Positions 1 to 15,191 of a stretch of DNA of 64,000 bases are shown here, one piece after another. The stretch is taken from assembly GCF_000090795.2 (NCBI RefSeq), contig NW_003546282.1, positions 177,424 to 241,423 on the forward strand. Reading direction: 5' to 3'. Below the pieces are notes generated by a model, which saw nothing but the letters and a program-made list of their open reading frames with translations, was not told the origin of the DNA and made no database searches. The position numbers and the translations under genes were made by a program. Numbering within the stretch: the stretch's first letter is position 1; each line of letters begins with the position of its first letter. Source of the stretch: Amphimedon queenslandica (Eukaryota; Porifera; Demospongiae; Haplosclerida; Niphatidae).

Positions 1-605
1 TAAACCAATACAACTTTTTTTAACTTGGCAAAAATCTTGAAACATCTTTCGATATTAAGAGGAAACCGGTCAATATAACTAAGACTTAAGAACTGCAAAT
101 GATGCAAATCTGAATGAATCTTCTCCAAAGCATTGACAGAAATCTGAAACCCATAAAGATTCAAAGTATGGATATTCTTACATGTAAGAATCATTTGTTG
201 ATATGCACTGAATGGTAGTAGTCCCCTTAAACTCAGTGACTGTACATGTGGACGACATGTTTGTAAAGCCGACTTGATGAATGGGGCATTTGTCTTATGA
301 TAGGCATCATCAATGACAACGTTTCTCCACAAAAAAGGATCAGAACATATCATGTAGAGCCTTCTATTGACTAATCTAAGGGACATCTTATCTCTGAGTG
401 AGAGGAACATGCATATCTCTTGTATTACCTCATTTGGCAGGGAATCAAACGGGTTAATATAGTCCTCATCTTCTATCAAAGGAAGATGGTTTGCAGTGGA
501 TTGATCGATGGGAGATTCTGAGTGGTAGAAATCATCATCAGATTCGTCATCAAGGAAAGAAATGTCAAGTTTAAGTCTTTTACAGCAAGGTTCAGCTTCA
601 GCCAT
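1..605 (-). CDS. F-box / leucine-rich-repeat protein, N-terminal part (runs off left edge)
   Basis: From the ATG at 605 one uninterrupted frame runs leftward to base 1, about 201 residues, and continues outside the window. After an acidic start of about 55 residues comes an F-box around residues 56-95 (starting PFDSLPNEVIQEICMFLSLR, then a conserved DPFLWRNV-type end). It is followed by repeated leucine-rich segments (SLSLRGLL, IHTLNLYGF, LQFLSLSYI) spaced about 25 residues apart, as in FBXL-type proteins. Such proteins are substrate receptors of SCF (Skp1-Cullin-F-box) ubiquitin ligases, with the LRRs binding the substrate. The substrate cannot be told from this fragment. No intron is visible in the part present. 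The 5' neighbour HIBCH is divergent. F-box identity is secure by motif; orthology is not assigned. Confidence 0.85.
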   Translation of the reverse strand, partial: MAEAEPCCKRLKLDISFLDDESDDDFYHSESPIDQSTANHLPLIEDEDYINPFDSLPNEVIQEICMFLSLRDKMSLRLVNRRLYMICSDPFLWRNVVIDDAYHKTNAPFIKSALQTCRPHVQSLSLRGLLPFSAYQQMILTCKNIHTLNLYGFQISVNALEKIHSDLHHLQFLSLSYIDRFPLNIERCFKIFAKLKKVVLV

Positions 606-639
606 TGTATGATGTGGATTTCTATAGCCCAAACAGTGC

Positions 640-820
640 CTGTGACCTGACACACGTGAATACACATGTGCTTTCACTTGTCACGTGAATGCACGTGTGT
701 ACCGTATAGCTTCAAATTTATTTGTCCAAACCAATTATAATTAAAGGCGTGGTAAACCACACCTACTTAGAATGAAACCACGCCTTATTGGTAATTAACG
801 AAATTCAGCCACGCCCTCTT
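640..820. promoter_or_regulatory. Divergent promoter region with three CACGTG boxes and three CCACGCC/GGCGTGG motifs
   Basis: Directly upstream of the F-box ATG (605) lie three E-box palindromes CACGTG at 653-658, 682-687 and 692-697, then GGCGTGG at 746-752 and its complement CCACGCC at 778-784 and 809-815. A further CACGTG is at 984-989. CACGTG is the classical site of bHLH-Zip factors (MYC/MAX, USF, MITF/TFE). Assignment to this promoter is inferred from position between two diverging genes. The HIBCH first exon was not located, so its transcription start may lie anywhere from here to 1689. Confidence 0.45.
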
Positions 821-1137
821 TCACAGTATGATGAGGTAGAAACTTTGTTTTAGTTATTGTTGTATTTCTTTTAAAGTAGAACTGTCTGCTCTCGTGTCTT
901 TGGATTATTATTAAATTCCAGACCTCTTCCTTTAGCTAAAACACTGGTAATTATATTTATTAATTTTTACCAATGCAGCCAACCACGTGTTGAATTAATA
1001 AAATAAGTGTCTCAAGCCAATATGCACTGCAATACAACTGGGAGTACCTGTAAACCTATTATAAAATATATTGCATGTACATGTGTTGGCTGTACAGTAT
1101 AATGCATAGCCTTTATATTTGAGCTCTCCCTCCTTCC

Positions 1138-1481
1138 CAGAGGCGTATTTAGGGGGGGGGGGCTGAGGGGGCTTGAGCACCCCCCTCAGGGCTGGGCTCA
1201 GAAAAAATTACTGAAGTCCTGGACTCTTGCATCACTACCAAGCCTCTTAACAAAGTTATCTAGCCCCCTTATCATGATTTCAGCAGTTTCCAGTGCTTTA
1301 AGGAGCAATCAGAAGTACCAGTAACATAGCAGTATGCTTGAAATGATCTTGGCCCCACCCGTAATTGACGAAAATGCAGGAAAAGCCCGTTTTACTGCTG
1401 TAAAAGTGGGTGTGGCCAAAGTCGCAGCGCGCTTCGCGCGCCCTCAGCACCCCCCTTCTCCAAATCCTACATACGCCCCTG
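1138..1481. mobile_element. Non-autonomous inverted-repeat (MITE-like) DNA element, 344 bp
   Basis: The left end begins CAGAGGCGTATTTAGG. The right end, read on the other strand, begins CAGGGGCGTATGTAGG, so the termini are imperfect inverted repeats of at least 16 bp. Both ends are flanked by CTTCC (1133-1137 and 1482-1486), which could be a 5-bp target duplication but sits in CT-rich DNA. Near the right end is a GC hairpin, GCGCGC TTC GCGCGC. No coding capacity is seen. It lies upstream of, or within the first intron of, HIBCH. Superfamily not assigned. Confidence 0.6.
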
Positions 1482-1490
1482 CTTCCCCCC

Positions 1491-1531
1491 CTCTCTCTCT
1501 CTCCCTCTCTCTCTCTCTCTCTCCCTCTCTC

Positions 1532-1565
<34 letters not shown>

Positions 1566-1596
1566 CCTCTCTCTCTCTCTCTCCCTCTCTCTCTCT
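1491..1596. repeat. (CT)n-rich simple repeat next to the inverted-repeat element
   Basis: Interrupted CT dinucleotide tract with periodic CCCT interruptions, starting 10 bp after the element at 1138-1481. The rest of 821-1689 holds no exon that I can support. Confidence 0.9.
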
Positions 1597-1689
1597 CATT
1601 AGGTCCCTATGTCTTCTTTATCCAGCAGCAGTAATGAAGTAATGGATTCATTTATTCTATAATATTACATATCCTATTATACAACACAG

Positions 1690-5429
<3,740 letters not shown>

Positions 5430-5606
5430 TTTTTATATTTGATAATAATAATAATCACCATTAATATTATTGTTGTGTATAGTTAATAATTCTTCTAATT
5501 AATTCCGCATTATAAAAATAGCCCCGTCCATAGGAACTGTGATAAAAGTGTAATTTCCACTCTCTGAGGCGAGGAGAGAAAGCAAGGAGTGAAGGGAAGA
5601 GAAGAC

Positions 5607-8600
5607 ATGGCCTTCGCTATTGATGATAAAAACACTTCACTAGTCCTTAGGATAAGACTAGCTGAGGTGGGAGACAGCAATCAGAGCACTCCTTCATCTC
5701 CAGATGAAAGAGAACTTAAAGTATGTTCTAATACTGTAGCGTGTATAGTTCTACAGCATTTCTGAGTAGTACTAGTGGGTCGTGTTTTTGCTAATAAGCA
5801 CGGCATAGTTTGCATTCAATGGGCAATCAGGTTATGCCTTACCATGCATGCTTACTGTGGAATGAAGGTCCTGTAACTCCCACAGCCTGGCCTACTACAT
5901 AACAAACGCTGGACTGGGTCCACGTTAGTCTTAAGCCTACAGCTCTTGCTGCTGCAATTAGTAGCCATTAGAGTGCAGTCAGTGGTCAGTGATAGATATT
6001 GTGCCAACTACTCTACTCTGAGCTACTAACAAGCAAGTATTGTCACCTCCATTATTAGTCTGGGTTATTATTTATCATTGCTAAATTTCTATTTTCCTTT
6101 CCTTTAGGTTCTCAGAAGGACTCGTGTGTCTCATTTGCTTAAGACTCTTTCACCAGCATTTGGTGGCCTGGTAGTTGAAAAAGGTAACTATAACAGCAAT
6201 AACAATAAATGCAGTAAATATAATGGTAACTGCAAACTTATTTAATAATAATAATAATAATAACAACAGTATTACCACTTTCATGTACTTGTATAATATA
6301 ATAATCACAACTTTGTTTGTATTCAGTACCTTCCCTTGCATCAGTAACAATGTCTTCCCTAAGCTTGAGTTACTTTGAATGCTCGAGGAATCTCTCCCAC
6401 ACTTTCTCAAGTTTAATTCAATAGACACACATAAGTGGGAAATGTCCTCCCGGTATGGCTGTAATTTCATCAATCCATTCCATTCCAATGTACACACAAA
6501 CAAGACCATGCACATACATACACATGAACTTGTAGTGTTCTTGTCTCTTGTACACATTATATTGGTGTTTATATTTGCAGTGTAATACTAGACTCACTCC
6601 CCCCCCCCCATTTAATATAGCTTCTTCATCCTCTCTCTCTCTCTCTCCCTTTATAGATTTTGATGCATATTTGTTGCGTCCTGACATGGACATTCAATTA
6701 GACTCTGCTTGTCGTCTCTCTGATTATCAGTGCAAGAATCAGGTTAGCATCATATTAGGACAAACAAGCTCCTTTATACTTGTACAATGTGAGCACAAGC
6801 TCACTGGATGCCAAGCAATCCTCTAGCTTTCAAATGTACTAGACTACCAGCTAATAAAGATGCATGTTATTCATTAGTAGATGCTTCAATTATCATTAGT
6901 TTAATTGCTGTTTGTGGTAATTATAAGTAATGAGCTGACATGGAATAAACCTTTGGGTTTGTTTATAATCTGTTTCTTTGTTGTATGTGATTTGTGCTGT
7001 TATATAATATGGGATAAGACATTAATATATCCCAGCTGTCCTCTTGTTTTATTCTTGTTTTCTCCCTTTAACCTCTTCTCTATCCAACCTCCTTTCCACT
7101 CTCTCTTAGGATGTTATTGAGCTAAGGAGAAAGGATCATCCCATCACACTGGCTGTGAACATATATTCTGATGAAGTCAGACAATATGAAGTTAGTCTCA
7201 CCATTCACTGCTTAACAGTGTCATCACATGTCACACTCCAGCTAGCATTGTTTAAAGAGAATGTGCCAATACCATTCACAAATCACAACTTGGCAGCAAG
7301 AAGGCTGCTAAGCCCTTGGTCTTAAATTATTTTTAAAATGGAATCCTTTTTCCTTTTTGCATTCTCTTCCTTTTTCCCTTGCTTGGTTCTGCTATCATTA
7401 CAAGAATGACTGGTATTATCATTTGTTGTCATTGACCTACTCAATTAAGTTATCGCTTGTCCTTGTAAGCTAGTGTTCTTTAATCATGTTATGAATGGTC
7501 AGTCACTTGTTAAGCTGTAGTGAGAAGGAATCATGCTTAGCTGTATATATAGATACACAATAATCGTGTGCATTGGAATAGCACTGTACCTTTTGCTTAC
7601 ACTGGAACATGGCTCATAGTCTTAATGGCTTTGTCAGACATAATCATGTTCTATAATGCTTCCATAATTAGTCTAGATATTATGCACACACACACACACA
7701 CACTGTAAAAGGAGATAATGCTGCTTGCTTGTAGTTTCAACCTGTAGGTATAATCATAAATATTGAAAGATGCTGTATCCACTAGTGAATTCCTTTGTAT
7801 ATTGTGATGACAAGACTCAACAATGAATGGCCTTGTTTCTTGCTTGTTGCTATACACTGCTTGCTCTGCACATGACCATCACACTTGAAAGCTGCTACAT
7901 CTTGTGTATCAATACAATGTGTTATCATTGGTATGAGCTTTACTGATTCTTTAGATACAAGCTATAGCAATATCAGGCTAATTCTTCTTCTTGAATGAAA
8001 TATTATGTTACTGTAACACCTTTTTATCATCTTGCTATTTCTCTCATTTTTACAGGTTAATGCTTCACATCCTGTTTATGAGATAGTCAAAATCATTGGA
8101 AAGGAACTTGGTAATTATTGAAATGCATCACATATGTATGAGCTCTTTTACAATTATAATGTACTGTTTTGTTAATGATGGTGTCGCTGCCTCACCTGGT
8201 GCTTGAAAGCAATTTGAAATTAATTACAAATCATATGATAGTTAATCAAAGTTTAATCACCCGAGCAAAAAATGTATACCAATATGCTATAAGCCTACAA
8301 CTGCCTAACTATTTTGTATTTATGTTGTGTTGTAGGTCTTGAAAATACTAAAGAACTTTCATTGGCTTTGCCTTCAGCATCTGAAAAGGTATCATCTAAT
8401 TTATTGTAAATTAAGGTTTCATTTTATTCTTTTTCATAGGCTGGAATCAGCATTTCTTCCTGTAAGTCATCAATATTTAATTTGGATTAATATTAGTATT
8501 CACACAATCACAGTTTATGCTAGTTTACATGTGGCAACCCATAGTTCTTGGACCGGATGTGAAGCTTTCGTTTGTAGCATATTGGCGAATTGCCAACCTA

Positions 8601-11141
8601 CTATTATTCTAATAATCACAGTGTTATTCCTTTTGGCTTTGAAGTAGTGGAACTGTGAATGACATACACTGCCATAGACTTGCTTTGCATGCTTTCCTAC
8701 TGTATTCAGTCATTGTTTTAGTCATTGTGTTACTTATTGACTGCTTTTCTAAGAATTCATGAATCATTGCTGTATTGTTTTAGTGAATTGGTTGGACGTG
8801 ACAAGATCTTTGAATTCACAAGGAGTGGAAGATGGAGATATGGTATTGCTCAGGTATGCTGAATTATATTAATAAAAACTTTTTAAGAGGCGAAACAAAA
8901 CATTAATATTGTTGCTATAATGATGATTACTGGTAATTATTATTATTAATCTTATATTGTATAGGAAGAAGTTTTTTATATTTAATGAAGATGTCAGAGA
9001 AGCAGAAAAGAACGATTTGTTAAGAAGAATGATATACAATCAAGTAATAATGATAGCCATTCAATATGTGTACTAGTTTTATGTGCAATTCTTTTATATG
9101 CACAGCTTCAAACAGAATTGGCTCATGCTAAGACTGAAAGGAAGAAAAAGGTGTGGTAATTATATTGAATTTATTCATTCATTTTGAAATACTAAATTCA
9201 TTAGGTGTCTGATGCTGCCAGTTTCACTAATTCCAGCTCCAGCAGTGATCCTGAATCAACAAGGTATGGTATCATTAGCTCATATTGTATGTACAATTTT
9301 ATGATCATTCTGGGGCCACTACATGTACACATATGCATCTCAATAGAGGCTATAGATCACACTTTAAATTTCATTTTTAAATCTAATAGACTTGTCTACT
9401 AATGCATGTATATTTATAAACATCAGTTATTATGATATATATATATATATATATATTTCTTTCTATTTGTTGCAGTGATACAGAGGGAGCAGTTCATAGT
9501 CCAGACTTACTCTCAAGTGTCATTCAGGTATATAATAATATTCTTTATCATCATAGTGAATTAATTTGTATTTATTATTATACTTGACTGTGTATTGTTG
9601 TAGGCATTTGAGAGCTCTGAAAGAAGTGCTGAATACAGTGGCAGTGATTTCAGTCTTTCTGGCTCTCCAAATAAGAAGAGCAGTAACTCTACTGGCACTA
9701 AAGATAGCACAAGAAGAGAGAGAAGCAGTAGTCTATCAGCTGATGACACAACTCAGAAATCACTACAGAAAACGCTATCAAGGCATCAGCATCATGTATC
9801 AGCTAATTTCCCAGTGACAGTAAGTCTAGATGATTGTTGCAAATGAATACAGATGAGTCACACAATGTGGATTAAATCTAGAGACATACATAGATCTTAT
9901 TCTTGCTTGTATAAGTTTATACACATCCATTTACTGCTTTGTTCATACAACACTTATGTTCTTCTTATATATTAGCTGCCTAGTGATAATGAGTCAGTAT
10001 ATCTGTGTTTCCAGTCCAGCAATATGTATCTCTCCACTGTACCTCAAGTCTCTGATGGAGGGCCTACTGTTAGTTGCTATTGATTAGTGTGACCTGTTCA
10101 TTGTTTCATGTGTAGATGTTAAAGAAATGGTCCATCAATAGTTTGATAAACTGGGAAAGGATTGACAGTGGAATGAAACTGGTAAGTTTCAAGTTTGTTT
10201 GAAATTCAATTTATAATGCCTCCCTTTTCTTTCTCTTTCTCTCTCTTCTCCTCCTGTTTTAGATGTTTAGTGATGAGTGGCATATGATATTTTCTGATGA
10301 GCTTCCACAAATATCTCACTATCTATCGCACATGAAGTCAATTGTCTCCGGAAAAGACGCTGAAAGTATGTAACATGTAATCCACAATACAATACTAGTA
10401 CTTTATATGTGTGTGTGTGTGTATAGGTGAAGCTAAGATTGTTCATGCACAGATTGACACTGAAGACTTACTTAACAGCACTTCATCAACTCCAGGCTCT
10501 AGCCCAATGAAAAGTAATGATCCATTATACTAGTTATAATTATAGCTATTTTATTATATAGTAATGATTCATAGTAATTATTATTATTTATTTATTTATT
10601 CAGAGAAGACTCCTTCTGTGACATTGTCTTTGGTATCCATTCACAGCTCAGTCCACTCTGCTGATTCTGGAGAAGGTAATATACCAAATGAAGAATGTCC
10701 TTTTGATTCAACTCCCTCCTTCTAAAATAATGTCTCTTTCTCTCTCTCTTTCATAAGATGAAGGGCTGGAGGATGCTGGTATTGGTGGTGAAGAAGGTGC
10801 TACTGGCATTAGCTATTCTCCTGCTCATGAGATTGAAGTCTTCTCTCCTTCACACAAACCAACCAAGCGAAAAACAAGTATCAGTCCGCCATCTTATTTT
10901 GGAAAGGTACGTTGGTAGTATTCATACTGTAAGGCCTACATTCTTTCTATATTTGGTAGCACAACAAGCAATGAAGCCTATAAATAATATAGATTATATA
11001 TTATTCAGTTTATTGCTTTTGATATGCATTATGTGTACATAGGGATTCAAGGACCTAGTTGAGAATTACGTGCTGATTCATGTCAATGTTCTTGATCAAG
11101 AAATCCGTCAGATTCTAGTAAGTTTTGATCATGATTGTGTC

Positions 11142-11182
<41 letters not shown>

Positions 11183-13652
11183 AGGTTAATGTTAATGATC
11201 CAGTGAGACACACAATACGGGAAATATGTGCCACTTTTGGTAATTAAAATTTGACTGACTGCCTGCCTAATTTGATATTTTTACTCTCTCTCTCTCTCTT
11301 CACTATCAGATATACAGTATCCTGAGGAACATTACCTTCGTGTCCCTAGGACGGTAGAAGAGACAATTAAGAGCTATGGAGGGAAACCGGTTCGTAAACT
11401 AGTTATTTTAGATAAACCATGATCTCAAATTAATTTTTTAAATAGAAAGTTAGCTCTCGTGGGTTTTTCAGTAAACGTCAGGATGCTGTGAAGCAACCAA
11501 GTAAGTTTATATAGTATAAATCATTTTATTCTCATTATTTTTATTGCTATATTGTAGATATTGTTCTGAATGATGATGTCCCTTTGGTGGATCAAATTGA
11601 CTGGAACATGAGACCATATGTATTTGTGCTGAAGTAAGTTTTAAGTTGCAATGCAACACATGCAGTTGCAAAAATTAAACTCTGACATTTTAAATATCTT
11701 TTATAATTTTCTCTCTTCTCTTCTCTTTTTAAAGACGTATTGGTAAAGACGAGGTTGATGCAGCTGAGAAATATTCGCTTGAGATCGGAGAGGAATGGCC
11801 TGATGGAGAAGATAGTGACGTCGCCAGATACAGAATGTTCTACCAGGTAAATTAGCTAGCAGTTTAACTATATTCATTATTCATGTGTGTCGGTATAATT
11901 TACTCTCTTATGTCCTAATAGAGTTGGATTGGGTTTATACAAGGTGATTATCCCATCATTAAAAGCGTTGCAATCAGGCTGGCTGGACTTCTTGCCTACA
12001 TTTATCACGGGAGCAAATCCTCTTCTCCATTTTGGCCACCATACGACTACGAGTGTGTTCAATTAAGGTTTTTTATGATTATTTAATCTTTTTTGTAGCA
12101 TCAAAGCTTTTCTTCCTGAAAAGTATCACGACTCATTTGGAATTGAGTCTGACGTGTTGAAGGTAGATTTGCATTTATTTATGTTATTATTATTATTATT
12201 ATTTATTATTATTATTATTATTGTTATTGTTGTTGTTGTTGTTGTTTCTTGTAGGCTCATCAACAGAATGAAGGACTTGACCAGAACACGGCCATTGATA
12301 CTGTTATTGAACTATGCAGGAACCTGCCCTCTTCAAATGGTCTTTATTTTGAAATCAAAGTAAATTTTAATAGCATATGCAATTAAATTCAGCAAACCTA
12401 AAAGCAAGTCTAGTATTTTCATCACCTATGTATAAAGTTTGAGTTGATTTTTGACTAAAATTTTTTGCGTTTTTAAAAGTAGCAAATTTGTGGAAAGTTT
12501 CTTGATAAAACCATGGACTATAGCCCATGGTTTTGTCCAAAAAATGGGTCCAAAATCACCCCTAATTTTTATTATATTTTCTGATACATATTGATGTCCT
12601 TATGCTGTGTAGAAAGTTTGAGGTGATTCCGACTTCATTTTTTCAAGTTACAGCCATTTTAAGAAAATGCCAAAATTCTGGAAAAATCCCTGTACTATAG
12701 CCCATGGTTTTTTCCAAAAAATGGCTTTGAAATGACCCCAAATTTTTATTACATTTTCTGATACATATTGATGTTCTTATGCTGTCTAAAAAGTTTGAGG
12801 TGATTCCGACTTCAATTTTTCAAGTTACGGCCATTTTAAGAAAATGCCAAAAATTCTGGAAAAATCCCTGTACTATAGCCCATGGTTTTTCCCAAAAAAT
12901 GGCTCTGAAATCACCCCCAATTTTTATTACATTTTCTGATACATATGGATGTCCTTATGCTGTATAAAAAGTTTGAGCTGATTCTGACTTCAATTTTTCA
13001 AGTTACAGCTATTTAAAAAAAACACCAAATTTCTAAAAAATACCCAAGGCTATAGCCCATGGTTTTTTCCAAAAAATGGCTCCGAAATGACCCCAAATTT
13101 TTTATTACATTTTCTGATACATATTGATGTCCTTATGCTATGTAGACAGTTTGAGTTAATTTCGACTTCAATTTTTTCAAGTTATGACCCTTTTTGCAAA
13201 TTTTCAGAAAATACATTTCCTGATACATTTAATAGGTTCCTGCCTCTGGCACACTAAGGAAGAAAATGGAGCGTAGAATGTTCGGACTAAGACGCGATGG
13301 ACTGATCTGCTTTGGCAAAGGATTGAAGACAGTTTGTTGGAATCAGCAATATTCTGACATCAGTGACTGGGCCATATCTAACTCCAGCTTTCATTTGGTT
13401 AGTAAAACAATGATAATATTTGTATACATTAACTATATGCACTTTTATAGAAATTTGGTAATAAAGGTGTAGGCGATTTGTATGGGTTTTCTTATCAAGC
13501 AAGACAGATAATGGAGCTAATGCAGACTTATGCTAAAATGCATTACAAAACAGCGAAGGAGAAGAAGGTGAGAATTTGATAACCATACAGCTTATCAAGT
13601 ATAATTATATTTTATCTATTATTTTAAGGGTCCTTCAATTTCTGATGTATAA
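5607..13652 (+). CDS. Tandem FERM-domain protein with two talin-head-like modules, 877 aa
   Basis: I trace 31 exons from ATG 5607 to TAA 13650: 5607-5720, 6108-6183, 6657-6742, 7110-7190, 8056-8110, 8336-8388, 8440-8461, 8784-8853, 8965-9043, 9106-9150, 9205-9263, 9476-9527, 9604-9819, 9976-10068, 10116-10181, 10263-10365, 10427-10513, 10604-10675, 10758-10906, 11043-11117, 11185-11239, 11310-11389, 11446-11500, 11558-11633, 11735-11846, 11922-12052, 12099-12162, 12255-12359, 13236-13397, 13451-13567, 13629-13652. The sum is 2634 nt, in phase. Residues about 1-190 resemble talin/kindlin F0-F1, including LNWLDVTRSL and GDMVLLRKKFF. A Ser-rich linker follows, then an F3-like unit near 337-430 with no clear F2. 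A second module starts near 527 (F1), with F2 ending DIKAFLPEKYHDSFG and KAHQQNEGLD, which match talin's F2-F3 junction, then F3 to the end. There is no talin rod. The C-terminus ISDV fits a class I PDZ ligand. Membrane-cortex or integrin-related adapter role is inferred. Confidence 0.85.
12430..13232 (+). repeat. Tandem array of the ~177-bp repeat, subfamily A, in a FERM-gene intron
   Basis: The string TATGCTG recurs at 12601, 12778, 12956 and 13134, giving periods of 177, 178 and 178 bp. Each unit runs through a T-rich stretch, AAGTTTGAGSTGATTCYGAC, CAAGTTACRGCCATTTTAAG, a palindrome centred on CTATAG, and CATTTTCTGATACATATTGATG. The array fills most of intron 28 (12360-13235). Orientation here is called forward and is sense to the host gene. 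Related arrays are at 28980-29760 and 54465-55080. Confidence 0.9.
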
Positions 13653-13873
13653 AGCAAAATAATTTCTACTCAAAAATAAATCTTCACAAAACTTTCAGTT
13701 CTATGTGTGAGTGTGTGCATCATGTAAAAAAATTGTACTTGATATAAAAGACAAATTTTCTATCATTAAATAAAATTATAAGTTTCCTAAAAATGTAAGG
13801 ACTAATGTAAAATTTTGTTGTTTTTTTTTGTTCTTTTCTTTTGTGTTTTGTGTACCTTTTATTTCATGAGATT

Positions 13874-15025
13874 TTAAGGAAAAACCCTAACATAGATAAC
13901 AGGATCGGTAGATCCATCCATTTTCAGCTGTGCGTACTGATGAGGCTGGAACCCATCCACACTGACCCTCCCCATTATATCTGAGACCAACGAAACAGCA
14001 TCACCCTCGCTCACGTTTAGATATTTAGCAATGCCCACCTGTTTCACATGCGATTGGGCTTCATCTTGTTTGCTTTTTTGCACAGCAATCGTTATGCTGC
14101 TGCTTGAAGACTGACGGGCTTCTTGTGCCTTTATGCAGCGACTCCACACAGACCAAGCACCCTCTACAAATAACGCACAAAGATCCTTTGGTCCGTCTTT
14201 TGGTGATTTACGATAAGTTGCAATGGCATCCTTAAAGTGTGCAATACGATCAATGGCAGTGAAGTCCTGGAACTGGTACACGTGAAGAGGGAATGGGCTC
14301 GATAGTGAGATGACGTAGTTTGCCAGGAGCCACGCCATTCTTCCGTTACCCTCAGAGAAAGGATGCGCTTCCATGAATTGGACCATCAGCCAGGAAGCAC
14401 ACTTGACCAAAAAGACAAATTTATTCTGCGGGGACCAATCCTTTGACTGGGAAGCATACGAGTCCATGTGAATGTTATGATTCTGTATGACATGAAGGAG
14501 TCGAGCCCGAGCTATTTCAGGCTTTGGATAAAACTGAGTGGAACTATCGTCCATGCGTTTATAGGCGTCTTTGGTCCTCAAGCTTCCTGCATCAGCTCTG
14601 AGCTCTTTCATTAGTTCGCTGTGTATGGAGCAAACAACCTCAAGGCTTAGTTTACCAGTCCCTCCCATTTTACTATGCTCACTGCTCAGCTGCATCAGAG
14701 CTCTTGCAGTGTTCACTGTCTCCTTTTCCTCTTTGGTCTTCTCTCCTCCAAGGCGGCCGCTAGCTCCAATGACTCTCTCAAGGACCTCCTTGGTTGCCGC
14801 GTATGTCCTTGTACCATGAGACTCAGTGAGGCACGAGTGGAAGACGTACTCCATTTTCATGCAGACTTGGAATGCCTCCTGAAATGAGGCCTGGTCTTCC
14901 TGAGAGAGCCTTGCAAAGCTGTCCCTCCATATAAAAATATCCTTGAGGAGGTTACTGGTTGTTTTTCCTCCTACTCTCCAAGCTGGCTTCTCCTGAATAT
15001 CAAACTTGAGCTCGTCTGAAGGCAT
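13874..15025 (-). CDS. Fic-domain protein, intronless, 383 aa
   Basis: A single open frame from ATG 15025 to the stop at 13874. Residues 221-229 read HPFSEGNGR, the Fic active-site loop (HPFx[D/E]GNGR), inside an all-helical context ending LLANYVI. A beta-flap-like segment (residues about 150-170, STQFYPKP) precedes it. Fic enzymes transfer AMP or another phosphate-containing group from a nucleotide to hydroxyl side chains, with the motif His as base. The usual second arginine three residues after GNGR is Trp here (GNGRMAW), so activity or cofactor choice may differ. No TPR or membrane segment like animal FICD is seen, so it is not that orthologue. No clear inhibitory SxxxEG/N helix was found. 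It is convergent with the FERM gene (221 bp apart). It lacks introns among intron-rich neighbours, so transfer or retroposition is possible but unproven. Target unknown. Confidence 0.85.
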   Translation of the reverse strand: MPSDELKFDIQEKPAWRVGGKTTSNLLKDIFIWRDSFARLSQEDQASFQEAFQVCMKMEYVFHSCLTESHGTRTYAATKEVLERVIGASGRLGGEKTKEEKETVNTARALMQLSSEHSKMGGTGKLSLEVVCSIHSELMKELRADAGSLRTKDAYKRMDDSSTQFYPKPEIARARLLHVIQNHNIHMDSYASQSKDWSPQNKFVFLVKCASWLMVQFMEAHPFSEGNGRMAWLLANYVISLSSPFPLHVYQFQDFTAIDRIAHFKDAIATYRKSPKDGPKDLCALFVEGAWSVWSRCIKAQEARQSSSSSITIAVQKSKQDEAQSHVKQVGIAKYLNVSEGDAVSLVSDIMGRVSVDGFQPHQYAQLKMDGSTDPVIYVRVFP

Positions 15026-15191
15026 TGCACTCTTAGCTGTAGGCTATATACACCCCCAAAATGCCTCAATTTCAAATGTGGAGTCGCATTACATTCATGA
15101 ATAAATTAATAATAATAATAATAATAGCAATAATCAAAACAAAGAATAAATTTTAAGTGATGAAAATGCGCTGTACAAAAAAGAACAATCA

